Under the pieces are notes generated by a model. It had not been told where the DNA came from. It searched no databases and saw only the letters and a list, made by a program, of their open reading frames with translations. Both the position numbers and the translations under genes were made by a program. A DNA stretch of 19,037 bases from CAZIWX01 sp964543125 (GTDB lineage: Bacteria > Fidelibacterota > UBA8477): assembly GCA_964543125.1 (NCBI GenBank), contig CAZIWX010000046.1, forward strand, positions 1 to 19,037, in the 5' to 3' direction. Numbering within the stretch: the stretch's first letter is position 1; each line of letters opens with the position of its first letter. Of this stretch, positions 7,828 to 14,491 are shown piece after piece.

Positions 7828-8480
7828 GGGAGCCGGCTCTTCAGTTTTAAAAATGCCGTTTTGGGATCAGGGGACTTAAAAATAGCGGATCCCGCCACGT
7901 AATAATCAACTCCAGCGGCAACGATTTCATCAATGGTTGTCAGATTCACGCCACCATCTATTTCAATGATAATCCCATGATCATGCAGGTTTGGGGCCCA
8001 CTCGCAAATCGAATCCAAAACCGTCGAAATAAATTTTTGTCCACCAAATCCCGGGTTTACCGACATAAACAGCACTTGGTCTAAGAAGGGTAAGAGCGGT
8101 TCCAGTGTATCCGCGGCGGTACCCGGATTCAGCACCACTCCGGCTTTGGCGCCCAGCTCCCGTATCTGACTCAGTTCACGGCAGATATGGGAACAGGTTT
8201 CCTGATGCACCAGTATCGTATCCGCGCCGGCTTTCCGGAATTGCGCCAGATATTGCCCCGGATTCGTCATCATCAAATGGGTTTCCAGCGTCCGGTCCGT
8301 GAGCTTCCGAATGGCTTCCACCACGATGGGACCGAAGGTTAAATTCGGGACAAAATGACCATCCATGATGTCCAGGTGCAGGATTTCAGCGCCGGCGGCT
8401 TCCATGGTTCGAATCTCGTCCTTCAAGCGGCTAAAATCAGCCGATAGTAACGATGGACAGATATGGGTTGGGGGCCGCAT
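7824..8480 (-). CDS. rpe: Ribulose-phosphate 3-epimerase
   Basis: This enzyme interconverts ribulose 5-phosphate and xylulose 5-phosphate in the pentose phosphate pathway. It is a TIM barrel with a divalent metal. The conserved strand ends are present: PSLLSADF at 9-16, HLDIMDGHFVPNLTFG at 35-50 (His35, Asp37), LETHLM at 65-70 (His68), VNPGFGGQKF at 141-150 and IEIDGGVN at 172-179 (Asp175). I chose the ATG at 8480, giving 218 residues, the usual family length. The longer frame opens with a TTG at 8504 inside the end of the PASTA gene and adds eight atypical residues. The gene begins four bases after the PASTA stop. SD support is weak. Its stop overlaps the start of the kinase gene. Confidence 0.95.
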   Translation of the reverse strand: MRPPTHICPSLLSADFSRLKDEIRTMEAAGAEILHLDIMDGHFVPNLTFGPIVVEAIRKLTDRTLETHLMMTNPGQYLAQFRKAGADTILVHQETCSHICRELSQIRELGAKAGVVLNPGTAADTLEPLLPFLDQVLFMSVNPGFGGQKFISTVLDSICEWAPNLHDHGIIIEIDGGVNLTTIDEIVAAGVDYYVAGSAIFKSPDPKTAFLKLKSRLP

Positions 8481-8484
8481 ACTT

Positions 8485-9213
8485 TTAGTGATCCACGGAA
8501 ACAATCAGATCGATTTGAACTTTACGCTCAACCGGGAAGCGGGCGCCGGGATTCCAAGACTGAGAAATGACCGTTCCCGGTAACAGAGTTGTATCTAACA
8601 TGACCGACACCATGCCTACCGTAAACCCGGCCCCCCCCAGCACTTCCCGGGCTTCATTTTCACCCAAATTCACAACATCCGGTACGGTCTTTTGAGCATT
8701 CCGCTTGCCCTTGCTTACCGTGATCTGAAGGTGGGCACCGATCTTAATGCTGTCGGCCGCTGGTACCGACTGAGCAATAACCACCCCTTCATGATAATAA
8801 TCTGATGAATCGTATTTTACGCTATCCAGCGACATCCCCAATTCTTCCAGCAAGATCTTGGCGAACCGCAGCGTTTTGGAAACCAGATCCGGCATCTCTT
8901 TTTTACCGGGGGGCAATGAAATTGTGAGTTGGATTCGACGCCCTTCACGCACCCGATCACCGGCATCCGGGAATTGGTCAATAACCGATTGAGACGGTGT
9001 CCCGGGGCGATAAATCGTATCTTTAATGGTATAGCGCAGGTGCCGTTCGTCCAGCCTCCTGGCGGCATCCGGCAGTGTGGTAAAGGTCAGACTGGGCACC
9101 CGAACTTCACTATGCCAACTTACATACAGTGGCATGACGATATAATTCACAACCATAAAAGCCACGATACCAATCAGGGCTAAAGAAACGATATAATCCC
9201 GCACCGTCCGCAT
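8485..9213 (-). CDS. Membrane-anchored PASTA-domain protein, three repeats, no kinase
   Basis: The 242-residue protein has one N-terminal membrane segment (about 8-30) and a periplasmic or extracellular part made of three PASTA repeats, at about 37-101, 105-168 and 174-240. Each repeat shows the typical pattern: a P(S/D)L or PDVV opening, a helix with Ala-rich spacing, a G-x-V-hydrophobic strand such as GTVISQSWNPGA, and a closing hydrophobic strand. PASTA domains bind muropeptides or other cell-wall ligands and are usually found on Ser/Thr kinases of the PknB/PrkC type or on penicillin-binding proteins. Here neither a kinase nor a transpeptidase domain is present. The ATG at 9213 overlaps the rsmB stop as TAATG. 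A run of eight G occurs in the coding strand within repeat 3 (8631-8638). The role is unknown; binding wall fragments at the membrane is a reasonable inference. Confidence 0.85.
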   Translation of the reverse strand: MRTVRDYIVSLALIGIVAFMVVNYIVMPLYVSWHSEVRVPSLTFTTLPDAARRLDERHLRYTIKDTIYRPGTPSQSVIDQFPDAGDRVREGRRIQLTISLPPGKKEMPDLVSKTLRFAKILLEELGMSLDSVKYDSSDYYHEGVVIAQSVPAADSIKIGAHLQITVSKGKRNAQKTVPDVVNLGENEAREVLGGAGFTVGMVSVMLDTTLLPGTVISQSWNPGARFPVERKVQIDLIVSVDH

Positions 9214-10544
9214 TAATTCCGTTTTCTTATTTTCACTGCAAACATCCCATCAACTGTATCTCGCTCCGGTTGTGTTAAAATAGCACCATTTTCAGTTAGA
9301 AAGGGGGTCAATTTTTCATCCGTTACCGGTTCTAATTCGGCATCCACATGATGTGCCAAAAAGGTCGTTACCTGGTGTTCATTTTCCTCCGGTTCTAAAG
9401 TACACGTACTATAAACCAATCTTCCGCCTGGTTTCAATGAACGCCAGGCATTTTCTAACATTCGCCCCTGAATGTCAACCAAATCCTGAATGTCGGTGAG
9501 TTTACGTTTCCAGCGTAAATCAGCTCGCCGCGCCAGAACACCTGTCCCGGAGCAGGGTACGTCCAATAATATTTTGTCAGCTTGTGGTAAATCCGCAATG
9601 GCTACATCCGCTTTAGCAAGGGACAAATGTGAACACCTCATGCGTTTTAGGTTCATCTGCATCTGCTCCAGGCGCACCGGGGCGTTGTCAAAAGCCTTTA
9701 TTTGACTCATATCCTGACTCAGCTCAACTAGATAGGAACTTTTACCCCCGGGAGCAGCACATAAATCCAAAACGGTTTCGCCGGGTTGAGGATCGATCAG
9801 ACGCGGAGCAATCCCGGCGGCAGCATCCTGGACCGTAAACCAGCCCTCCGAAAAAGCCGGAGCGTGAAATAACTCAGCCGTATTACCCCGCAAACGATAA
9901 AAATCCGGAAACTCAGAACGAGTGGTCCATTTGATTTCCGCTGTTTCCAGGAATTGTTCCCAGGCCAAAATTCCAATCCGTAGCGGGTTACGCCTTGCCC
10001 AGAGTTCGGGTATGGTATTATTGAATTGACAAATTCGGCGCACCGCAGCTTCATCCGCACGATGAAGCCAACGTTTGAGTAACCATTCTGGATGTGAAGT
10101 TTCCACCGCCATTTTTTGGAGCGGCGCTAAACGCGAGTTTGACAAAATTTCACTCAAATTCAAATCGTGGGTTTTCCGCAGCACCGCGTTAGCTAAACCG
10201 CTGGCTCGGTTCAACCCAATGGCTTTGATAAGTTCAATAGTTTCGTTAACCGCCGCGTACTCGGGAGTCTGCATAAAGCGCTGTTGATATACACCCATCC
10301 GCAAGGCAACTCTAAGGCGACGCTGCGCCTTATTATAATTACCCCGAAAAACCTGACGAATGAGGAAATCCAGTTGCAGTTGCCAGCGGGTCGTACCCAG
10401 AACGACCTCGGTGATCCAGCGCCGGCTTTGGGGAGGCAACGGCGAACGATTCAGGTCACGCTGCAAAACCCGGTCTACAAACTGCTCCGGTAGATCTGAC
10501 TTGGTCAAAATGCGGTGGGCGGTTATTCGCGCCGGATCAGCCAA
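9213..10544 (-). CDS. rsmB: 16S rRNA (cytosine-967-C5)-methyltransferase RsmB
   Basis: RsmB methylates C967 of 16S rRNA using S-adenosylmethionine. An N-terminal NusB-like RNA-binding helical domain (starting ARITAHRIL) spans about residues 1-140. A Rossmann methyltransferase domain follows, with motif I VLDLCAAPGGKSSYL, motif IV DVPCSGTG (Cys about 331) and motif VI STCTLEPEENE (catalytic Cys about 381). I chose the TTG at 10544, giving 443 residues. It is preceded by GGGAG six bases upstream and overlaps the fmt stop. The longest frame extends 39 residues into fmt with sequence unlike RsmB. The fmt-rsmB pairing is widely conserved in bacteria. Its end overlaps the PASTA gene start. Confidence 0.93.
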   Translation of the reverse strand: MADPARITAHRILTKSDLPEQFVDRVLQRDLNRSPLPPQSRRWITEVVLGTTRWQLQLDFLIRQVFRGNYNKAQRRLRVALRMGVYQQRFMQTPEYAAVNETIELIKAIGLNRASGLANAVLRKTHDLNLSEILSNSRLAPLQKMAVETSHPEWLLKRWLHRADEAAVRRICQFNNTIPELWARRNPLRIGILAWEQFLETAEIKWTTRSEFPDFYRLRGNTAELFHAPAFSEGWFTVQDAAAGIAPRLIDPQPGETVLDLCAAPGGKSSYLVELSQDMSQIKAFDNAPVRLEQMQMNLKRMRCSHLSLAKADVAIADLPQADKILLDVPCSGTGVLARRADLRWKRKLTDIQDLVDIQGRMLENAWRSLKPGGRLVYSTCTLEPEENEHQVTTFLAHHVDAELEPVTDEKLTPFLTENGAILTQPERDTVDGMFAVKIRKRN

Positions 10545-11457
10545 GGAAATCTCCCGGTTCAACCGGATTACCAGCCAGATAGGCCCGCACTTCCATGGCC
10601 CGTTTCCCCGCGGGTTGTACCGATCGTACCAGAATGGACTTCTCACCACAAGCGACTTCAATTGTTCCGGTGGATATGGATATAACCTGACCCGGCTGAC
10701 CCGTGGAATTTCCCAGCGAAGAGCGTAATATTTTCAACCGAGTGTTGCGAAAAGTCGTGTACGCGCCTGGTTTAGGTGAAAAAGCACGAATCTGGTTGTG
10801 AATGGTCTGAGCCGGTGCGAAAAAGTCGATGGCCAGCATTTCCGGTGTGATCTTGGGGGCTTTGGTAGCCAGAGAATTGTTCTGCTGCCTGGCTTTCAGG
10901 GTGCCGTCCGCCAATCCATCGACAGTATCTACCAGGACTTGGGCGCCCAGGAATGCCAGGCGGTCGTGCAATTCGCCGAAAGTTTCATCTGCTCCAATTT
11001 TAATGGATCTTTGAAGGAGTACATTGCCGGTATCCACCGCTTTTTGGATGAAGAACGTCGTGACGCCGGTTTCCGAATCCCCCTTCAACAAGGCCCACTG
11101 GATAGGGGCCGCCCCCCGATACTTCGGCAATAAAGACCCATGAAGATTGATTGTTCCCCGGGAGGGAATTGTAAAGACTGTTTCGGGGAGAATTCTGAAA
11201 GCTACAACGACAAACATATCGGGTGCCAACACGTGCATCTTCTGAATGAACTCTGGATCTTTCAGCGAATCGGGCTGGTAAACCCGGAGACCATTTTTCC
11301 GGGCAAATGCTTTTACCGGTGATGATTTTAGTTGGCGACCGCGTCCTTGTAGCCGATCAGGAACCGTTACCACGGCGCTAACAGCATGCTGACTTTCCAA
11401 CAGTCTTGCTAGGGACGGTTTCGCAAAATCCGGAGTGCCTAAAAAGATAACTCGCAT
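10537..11457 (-). CDS. fmt: Methionyl-tRNA formyltransferase
   Basis: Fmt transfers a formyl group from 10-formyltetrahydrofolate to initiator Met-tRNA. The 306-residue protein has the N-terminal Rossmann formyltransferase domain MRVIFLGTPDFA, a flexible loop DRLQGRGRQLKSSPVK at 34-49, and the core motif INLHGSLLPKYRGAAPIQ at 103-120. The catalytic Asn104, His106 and Asp142 (in KAVDTGN) are present. A C-terminal OB-like domain that binds tRNA follows from about residue 205. The ATG at 11457 is the natural family start; only a weak purine-rich stretch precedes it. It lies 54 bases after def and overlaps rsmB by eight bases, the classic def-fmt-rsmB order. Confidence 0.95.
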   Translation of the reverse strand: MRVIFLGTPDFAKPSLARLLESQHAVSAVVTVPDRLQGRGRQLKSSPVKAFARKNGLRVYQPDSLKDPEFIQKMHVLAPDMFVVVAFRILPETVFTIPSRGTINLHGSLLPKYRGAAPIQWALLKGDSETGVTTFFIQKAVDTGNVLLQRSIKIGADETFGELHDRLAFLGAQVLVDTVDGLADGTLKARQQNNSLATKAPKITPEMLAIDFFAPAQTIHNQIRAFSPKPGAYTTFRNTRLKILRSSLGNSTGQPGQVISISTGTIEVACGEKSILVRSVQPAGKRAMEVRAYLAGNPVEPGDFLG

Positions 11458-11511
11458 GGTGGATTCTTTTTTTGGGAAATGTGAATGAAATTCTTTGTGA
11501 GCGAGTGTGAC

Positions 11512-12051
11512 TTAAAGCTGGTAATTTTCCGACATCTCCACCTCGATTTCACCATCCGCTATGCGTTTCAGCGTTTTTTTCAATAGCGAGCGTTTTAGAG
11601 CGGAAATTTTATCAGTGAACAAGATACCTTCCAAATGATCATACTCATGTTGAATGACCCTGGCGAGGAAAGTATCAATTTTTTCATCATGAAGCTTTCT
11701 ATCCAAATCCTTATATCGAATTCGAATTCCCGTGGGCCGGACTACCTCTTCTCGTACGGTGGGAATACTTAAGCAACCTTCCTCATTGGTATCTTTTTCT
11801 TTGCTAAATTCCATGAGTTGGGGATTGATGAAAATGCGTTTCCCCTCACTCTCATCCAAGGGTGATAAATCAATGATGAAGAGCCGGAGTGCTTCCCCAA
11901 CCTGGGTGGCGGCCAGCCCGATCCCTTCGGCGGCATACATGGTTTCAAACATGTTTTCCACCAATGTCTGGATTGAGGGATCATTTTTTTTAACCGGTAT
12001 AGCCGTTTGGCGTAATACCGGGTCACCATAGGTATGTATTTTCAGTAACAT
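11512..12051 (-). CDS. def: Peptide deformylase
   Basis: The enzyme removes the N-formyl group from nascent proteins using a catalytic metal. The three family motifs are intact in the 179-residue protein: GIGLAATQVG at 43-52, EGCLSIP at 91-97 (metal ligand Cys93), and HEYDHLEG at 135-142 (metal ligands His135 and His139, catalytic Glu136). The sequence before the ATG at 12051 shows no clear SD. It lies 24 bases after yajC and 54 bases before fmt, so it is probably cotranscribed with both. Confidence 0.97.
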   Translation of the reverse strand: MLLKIHTYGDPVLRQTAIPVKKNDPSIQTLVENMFETMYAAEGIGLAATQVGEALRLFIIDLSPLDESEGKRIFINPQLMEFSKEKDTNEEGCLSIPTVREEVVRPTGIRIRYKDLDRKLHDEKIDTFLARVIQHEYDHLEGILFTDKISALKRSLLKKTLKRIADGEIEVEMSENYQL

Positions 12052-12075
12052 CGCCGCGTGGATACCCGGTCTGTC

Positions 12076-12393
12076 TTATTCAGTATTTTTCTTCACTGTA
12101 ACAGCAGATCGGCTGACATGCAACTTGGTATCGCCGGCAGTTTTGATTAAAAGAGTATCTTTATCTTTTTGCCCTTCCACGATGCCGTGGATGCCGCCGG
12201 ACGTCACAACGCGATCACCCTTTTTAAGCCCCGCTTGCATGGATGCAGTCACTTTACGCTGTTTGGACTGGGGGCGGATGATCAGAAAGTACATGATTAA
12301 CAACAGGATGATAAAAGGCAAAAATGCGAATAAGGGATTGCCTGGTTCGCCCCCCTGGGGCGCCGCCATAAGTAATAGTGCAATTGGATTCAT
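12076..12393 (-). CDS. yajC: Preprotein translocase subunit YajC
   Basis: YajC is an accessory subunit of the SecDF-YajC complex that assists Sec-dependent export. The 105-residue protein has the standard layout: a short N-terminal tail, one membrane helix (about 21-39, FAFLPFIILLLIMYFLIIRP), then the cytoplasmic basic region QSKQRK and a beta-rich domain with KKGDRVVTSGGIHGIV. AGGAG occurs upstream of the ATG, but with a long gap of about 13 bases. secD and secF are not adjacent. It appears to open the yajC-to-hflX gene series; the 120 bases upstream contain a TTGAAA but no convincing full promoter. Confidence 0.93.
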   Translation of the reverse strand: MNPIALLLMAAPQGGEPGNPLFAFLPFIILLLIMYFLIIRPQSKQRKVTASMQAGLKKGDRVVTSGGIHGIVEGQKDKDTLLIKTAGDTKLHVSRSAVTVKKNTE

Positions 12394-12513
12394 GAGGCCT
12401 GCTCAGCTCCTTTCATTTTGCGCTAAAATAACCGTAAGGTGCCGCTTTCAAAACAGTTTGCATCAAGCTTAAAGTTTAAGTCGAACGGATGTGAGTACTT
12501 GATTCGAGATTTT

Positions 12514-12900
12514 TCAATCACCGGCGGTTTCGGCGATCAATTTACTCATTATTTCAAACAATTTAGACTGGTTGATGGGCTTGCAAATATAGTCATTACA
12601 GCCACTTTCAAAGGCAAGCCGCTGATCGGCTGGAAAAGCATGGGCGGTCACTGCGATGATAGGTACGTCCTTCCACATCTCCGTTTTTCGCAACCGTTCG
12701 GTGATCATTAATCCATCTTCACTACCCCGTAATGAAACGTCCATCAGGATGATCGCAATGTCCGAATTTTGATCCAGTACTTGGTTGACCTCTTCAGAAG
12801 ATGCCGCGAACAGGACTTCATATTGATTGCGAAGTAAAAACTTCATGAATTGTTGTGTAGCGAAATCATCTTCCACTACTAGGGCTGTCGGTTTTTCCAC
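12514..12900 (-). CDS. Receiver-only response regulator
   Basis: The 128-residue protein is a single REC domain with no output domain, like CheY or Spo0F. The phosphorylation site and its helpers are all present: acidic pair Asp11-Asp12 (VVEDD), phospho-acceptor Asp54 (LMDVSL), Thr85 (AVTAHA) and Lys107 (CKPI). It should therefore accept a phosphoryl group from a histidine kinase and act by protein contact or in a phosphorelay. No kinase is encoded in the window. The start is GTG at 12900 with AAAGGGG six bases upstream. It lies 94 bases after the EamA gene and 120 bases before yajC. The partner pathway is unknown. Confidence 0.9.
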   Translation of the reverse strand: MEKPTALVVEDDFATQQFMKFLLRNQYEVLFAASSEEVNQVLDQNSDIAIILMDVSLRGSEDGLMITERLRKTEMWKDVPIIAVTAHAFPADQRLAFESGCNDYICKPINQSKLFEIMSKLIAETAGD

Positions 12901-12994
12901 TAAAAACCCCTTTGTTCTTTTAAGTCATTTCACCTTTCGAAATTCTTTTATGAAATCTACCTCTGATATAAAACCAACCCAAGGAAAATTCGGC

Positions 12995-13915
12995 TCAGGC
13001 TCCGGTAATCACAGGCTGCGTTTTTAAAGCCTTTTTTGCTCCGGAAGGTAGTTGCAAGGTGAGATAAATTCCAAATAAAGTGATGCCGCTCCCAACAACG
13101 AACGTCCAAGACAGAACGTATCCCTGAATCAACCAGGAAAGCAGTGCTGTCATAGGGGCTTGACCGGTGATGATAATAGCTAGCTGGGTGGGTTGAATCT
13201 GTTTCAGGACCGCATAATAGATTAGATACGAAGTCGCGGAAGTAAAAATACCCATGTAAAATAAGCCAACCCAGGCCATGGCGGGAATCCGGGTGAAATT
13301 GAATTGAAAAGCCTGCCAGGCACCGAGAGGCAGTAAAACAAACATGCCGATAAATGTTATCGCAAAAGTCGCAGTTAACGCCGGATATGCCATGACAAAC
13401 GGTTTGGAGAAGACCGTGTAGGTTGACCAGCAAAATACAGCAAGCAGGACTAGAGCATCACCCAGCAAATAATCTGTATTCAAATGCAGGATGGTCCCCC
13501 CCAAGATGACCGCAACGCCAATAACGGATGCGGAAACACCCAACACTTTTCGTCGAAATACTGTCTCTCGACCAAACATGGCCGCAATAATCAGGGTCCA
13601 CACCGGTGTGGTCGCATAAAGCAAACCCGGGTGGGCGGGAATGGTGTATTTCAATCCCCATAAGAACAATAAAATGTTGGCGACTACTCCGAACAGACTC
13701 AACCGAACAAAAGCCCAACGATGGCTGCGTTCAATCTTAAGGGGAATGCGGCGTATTTTAACAACAATCACTAGCGTGAAGGTGGCAATTAAAAGCCGCA
13801 ACGAAGTGAGCAGCAGCGGCGGAAATGCAACTGCGGCCGCTTTGCCCAAAACATGGGTCATACTTGCCAAAAGCGTAAATACTACCATCAGGCCATAGAG
13901 ATTCCGCTTTTTCAT
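12995..13915 (-). CDS. EamA-family (DMT superfamily) transporter
   Basis: This inner-membrane protein of about 306 residues has ten predicted hydrophobic segments arranged as two EamA repeats. The first ends near LGGTILHL and the second begins at LLGDALVLLAVFCWSTYTVFSK. The family exports or takes up metabolites such as amino acids; the substrate cannot be predicted. I placed the start at the ATG at 13915 (MKKRN, a typical basic lead before the first helix). An in-frame ATG at 13963 adds 16 residues and neither start has an SD, so the choice is uncertain. It diverges from perR with overlapping promoters, which suggests possible PerR control (inference). Confidence 0.85.
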   Translation of the reverse strand: MKKRNLYGLMVVFTLLASMTHVLGKAAAVAFPPLLLTSLRLLIATFTLVIVVKIRRIPLKIERSHRWAFVRLSLFGVVANILLFLWGLKYTIPAHPGLLYATTPVWTLIIAAMFGRETVFRRKVLGVSASVIGVAVILGGTILHLNTDYLLGDALVLLAVFCWSTYTVFSKPFVMAYPALTATFAITFIGMFVLLPLGAWQAFQFNFTRIPAMAWVGLFYMGIFTSATSYLIYYAVLKQIQPTQLAIIITGQAPMTALLSWLIQGYVLSWTFVVGSGITLFGIYLTLQLPSGAKKALKTQPVITGA

Positions 13916-14012
13916 AATGGGCGTAATAAAACCCTGTATTCCAGATTTACCAACGATTTGCATCAGGCTGGTGAAATTGAGCCGCCAGGGCCAGGGGGGA
14001 GCAGCATATATT

Positions 14013-14025
14013 ATTAGTAACTATT
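14013..14025. promoter_or_regulatory. Small inverted repeat in the EamA/perR promoter region
   Basis: ATTAGT and ACTATT flank a central A, matching as an inverted repeat at five of six positions. It covers the proposed EamA -10 box and lies in a very AT-rich stretch. It may be an operator for PerR or another regulator, or chance in AT-rich DNA. Confidence 0.25.
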
Positions 14026-14042
14026 CTTATTTATATTGACAA
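14014..14042 (-). promoter_or_regulatory. Candidate promoter of the EamA gene, overlapping the perR promoter
   Basis: On the minus strand TTGTCA (14037-14042) is followed 17 bases later by TACTAA (14014-14019). The -35 element shares five bases with the plus-strand TTGACA of perR. The -10 match is moderate (three of six), so the call is tentative. Predicted start of transcription is near 14007. Confidence 0.4.
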
Positions 14043-14063
14043 TGGCTTTTCACCATGTATATT
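14036..14063 (+). promoter_or_regulatory. Sigma-70-type promoter of perR-prx
   Basis: A perfect -35 box TTGACA (14036-14041) is followed by 16 bases and TATATT (14058-14063, five of six to consensus). Transcription would begin near 14070, about two bases before the perR ATG. The mRNA would thus be leaderless or nearly so. Confidence 0.65.
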
Positions 14064-14066
14064 TAT

Positions 14067-14081
14067 TGAGAATGATTACTG
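14067..14081 (+). promoter_or_regulatory. Candidate Fur/PerR-type operator over the perR start
   Basis: The 15-mer TGAGAATGATTACTG matches the Fur-family 7-1-7 pattern TGATAATnATTATCA at 10 of 14 defined positions. The inner AAT-n-ATT is perfect; the outer right arm is poor. It lies over the predicted transcription start, a common site for autorepression. Confidence 0.3.
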
Positions 14082-14491
14082 TTAATATTAAACAACCGAT
14101 CAAACGCTATAGTTGGCAGCGTGAAGCGATTCTGGATGTTTTGCGGAGTACCCGAGAGCATCCAACCGCAGACTGGATTTACGAACAAATCAAGGCTGTA
14201 ATTCCAAGTATCAGCTTGGGAACCGTCTATCGGAATCTTCAGCAGTTAGCGCAAGCCGGATTGATCAAGGCATATCAATTCCAGGGCAACAAAGTTCGAT
14301 ACGACGCGAATATTGAGCATCATCTTCATTTCATCTGCGAACGCTGTCAACGCGTTGAGGATTATAGTTCGGAAAACTTGCAGGAACCTTTGGAACTACT
14401 ATCCCAAAGTGTCCCCGCTACAGTCAGTCATTCTGAATTATTTCTATATGGAACCTGTAAAAAGTGCAGCAGCACATTGGAGGAAAAATGA
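14072..14491 (+). CDS. perR: Peroxide-responsive regulator PerR (Fur family)
   Basis: This Fur-family winged-helix repressor is of the PerR type, which senses hydrogen peroxide by metal-catalysed oxidation of His ligands. The 139-residue protein aligns to B. subtilis PerR without gaps from the winged helix to the metal sites, with an offset of seven. The regulatory metal ligands His37, Asp85, His91, His93 and Asp104 are His30, Asp78, His84, His86 and Asp97 here. The structural zinc site Cys4 is complete (Cys89, Cys92, Cys129, Cys132). Asp at position 104, where iron-sensing Fur has Glu, is the residue reported to separate PerR from Fur behaviour. The recognition helix is SLGTVYRNLQQLAQAGL. 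I chose the ATG at 14072; upstream in-frame codons (TTG 14036, ATG 14042) fall inside the promoter. There is no SD. Its stop overlaps the peroxiredoxin start as ATGA, so the two are cotranslated. Confidence 0.88.
   Translation: MITVNIKQPIKRYSWQREAILDVLRSTREHPTADWIYEQIKAVIPSISLGTVYRNLQQLAQAGLIKAYQFQGNKVRYDANIEHHLHFICERCQRVEDYSSENLQEPLELLSQSVPATVSHSELFLYGTCKKCSSTLEEK

Noticed and set aside
8629..8640. Frameshift at the G8 tract of the PASTA gene
   Set aside because: PASTA repeat 3 reads correctly on both sides of the tract to a normal stop, so the frame is intact.
12468..12480. Palindrome CTTAAAGTTTAAG upstream of yajC
   Set aside because: It is short, AT-rich and unsupported by any nearby promoter or second copy; probably chance.
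12957..13433. Minus-strand ORF of 158 codons in another frame of the EamA gene
   Set aside because: The EamA frame gives a complete ten-segment transporter; this one has no membrane or domain pattern and no start signal.
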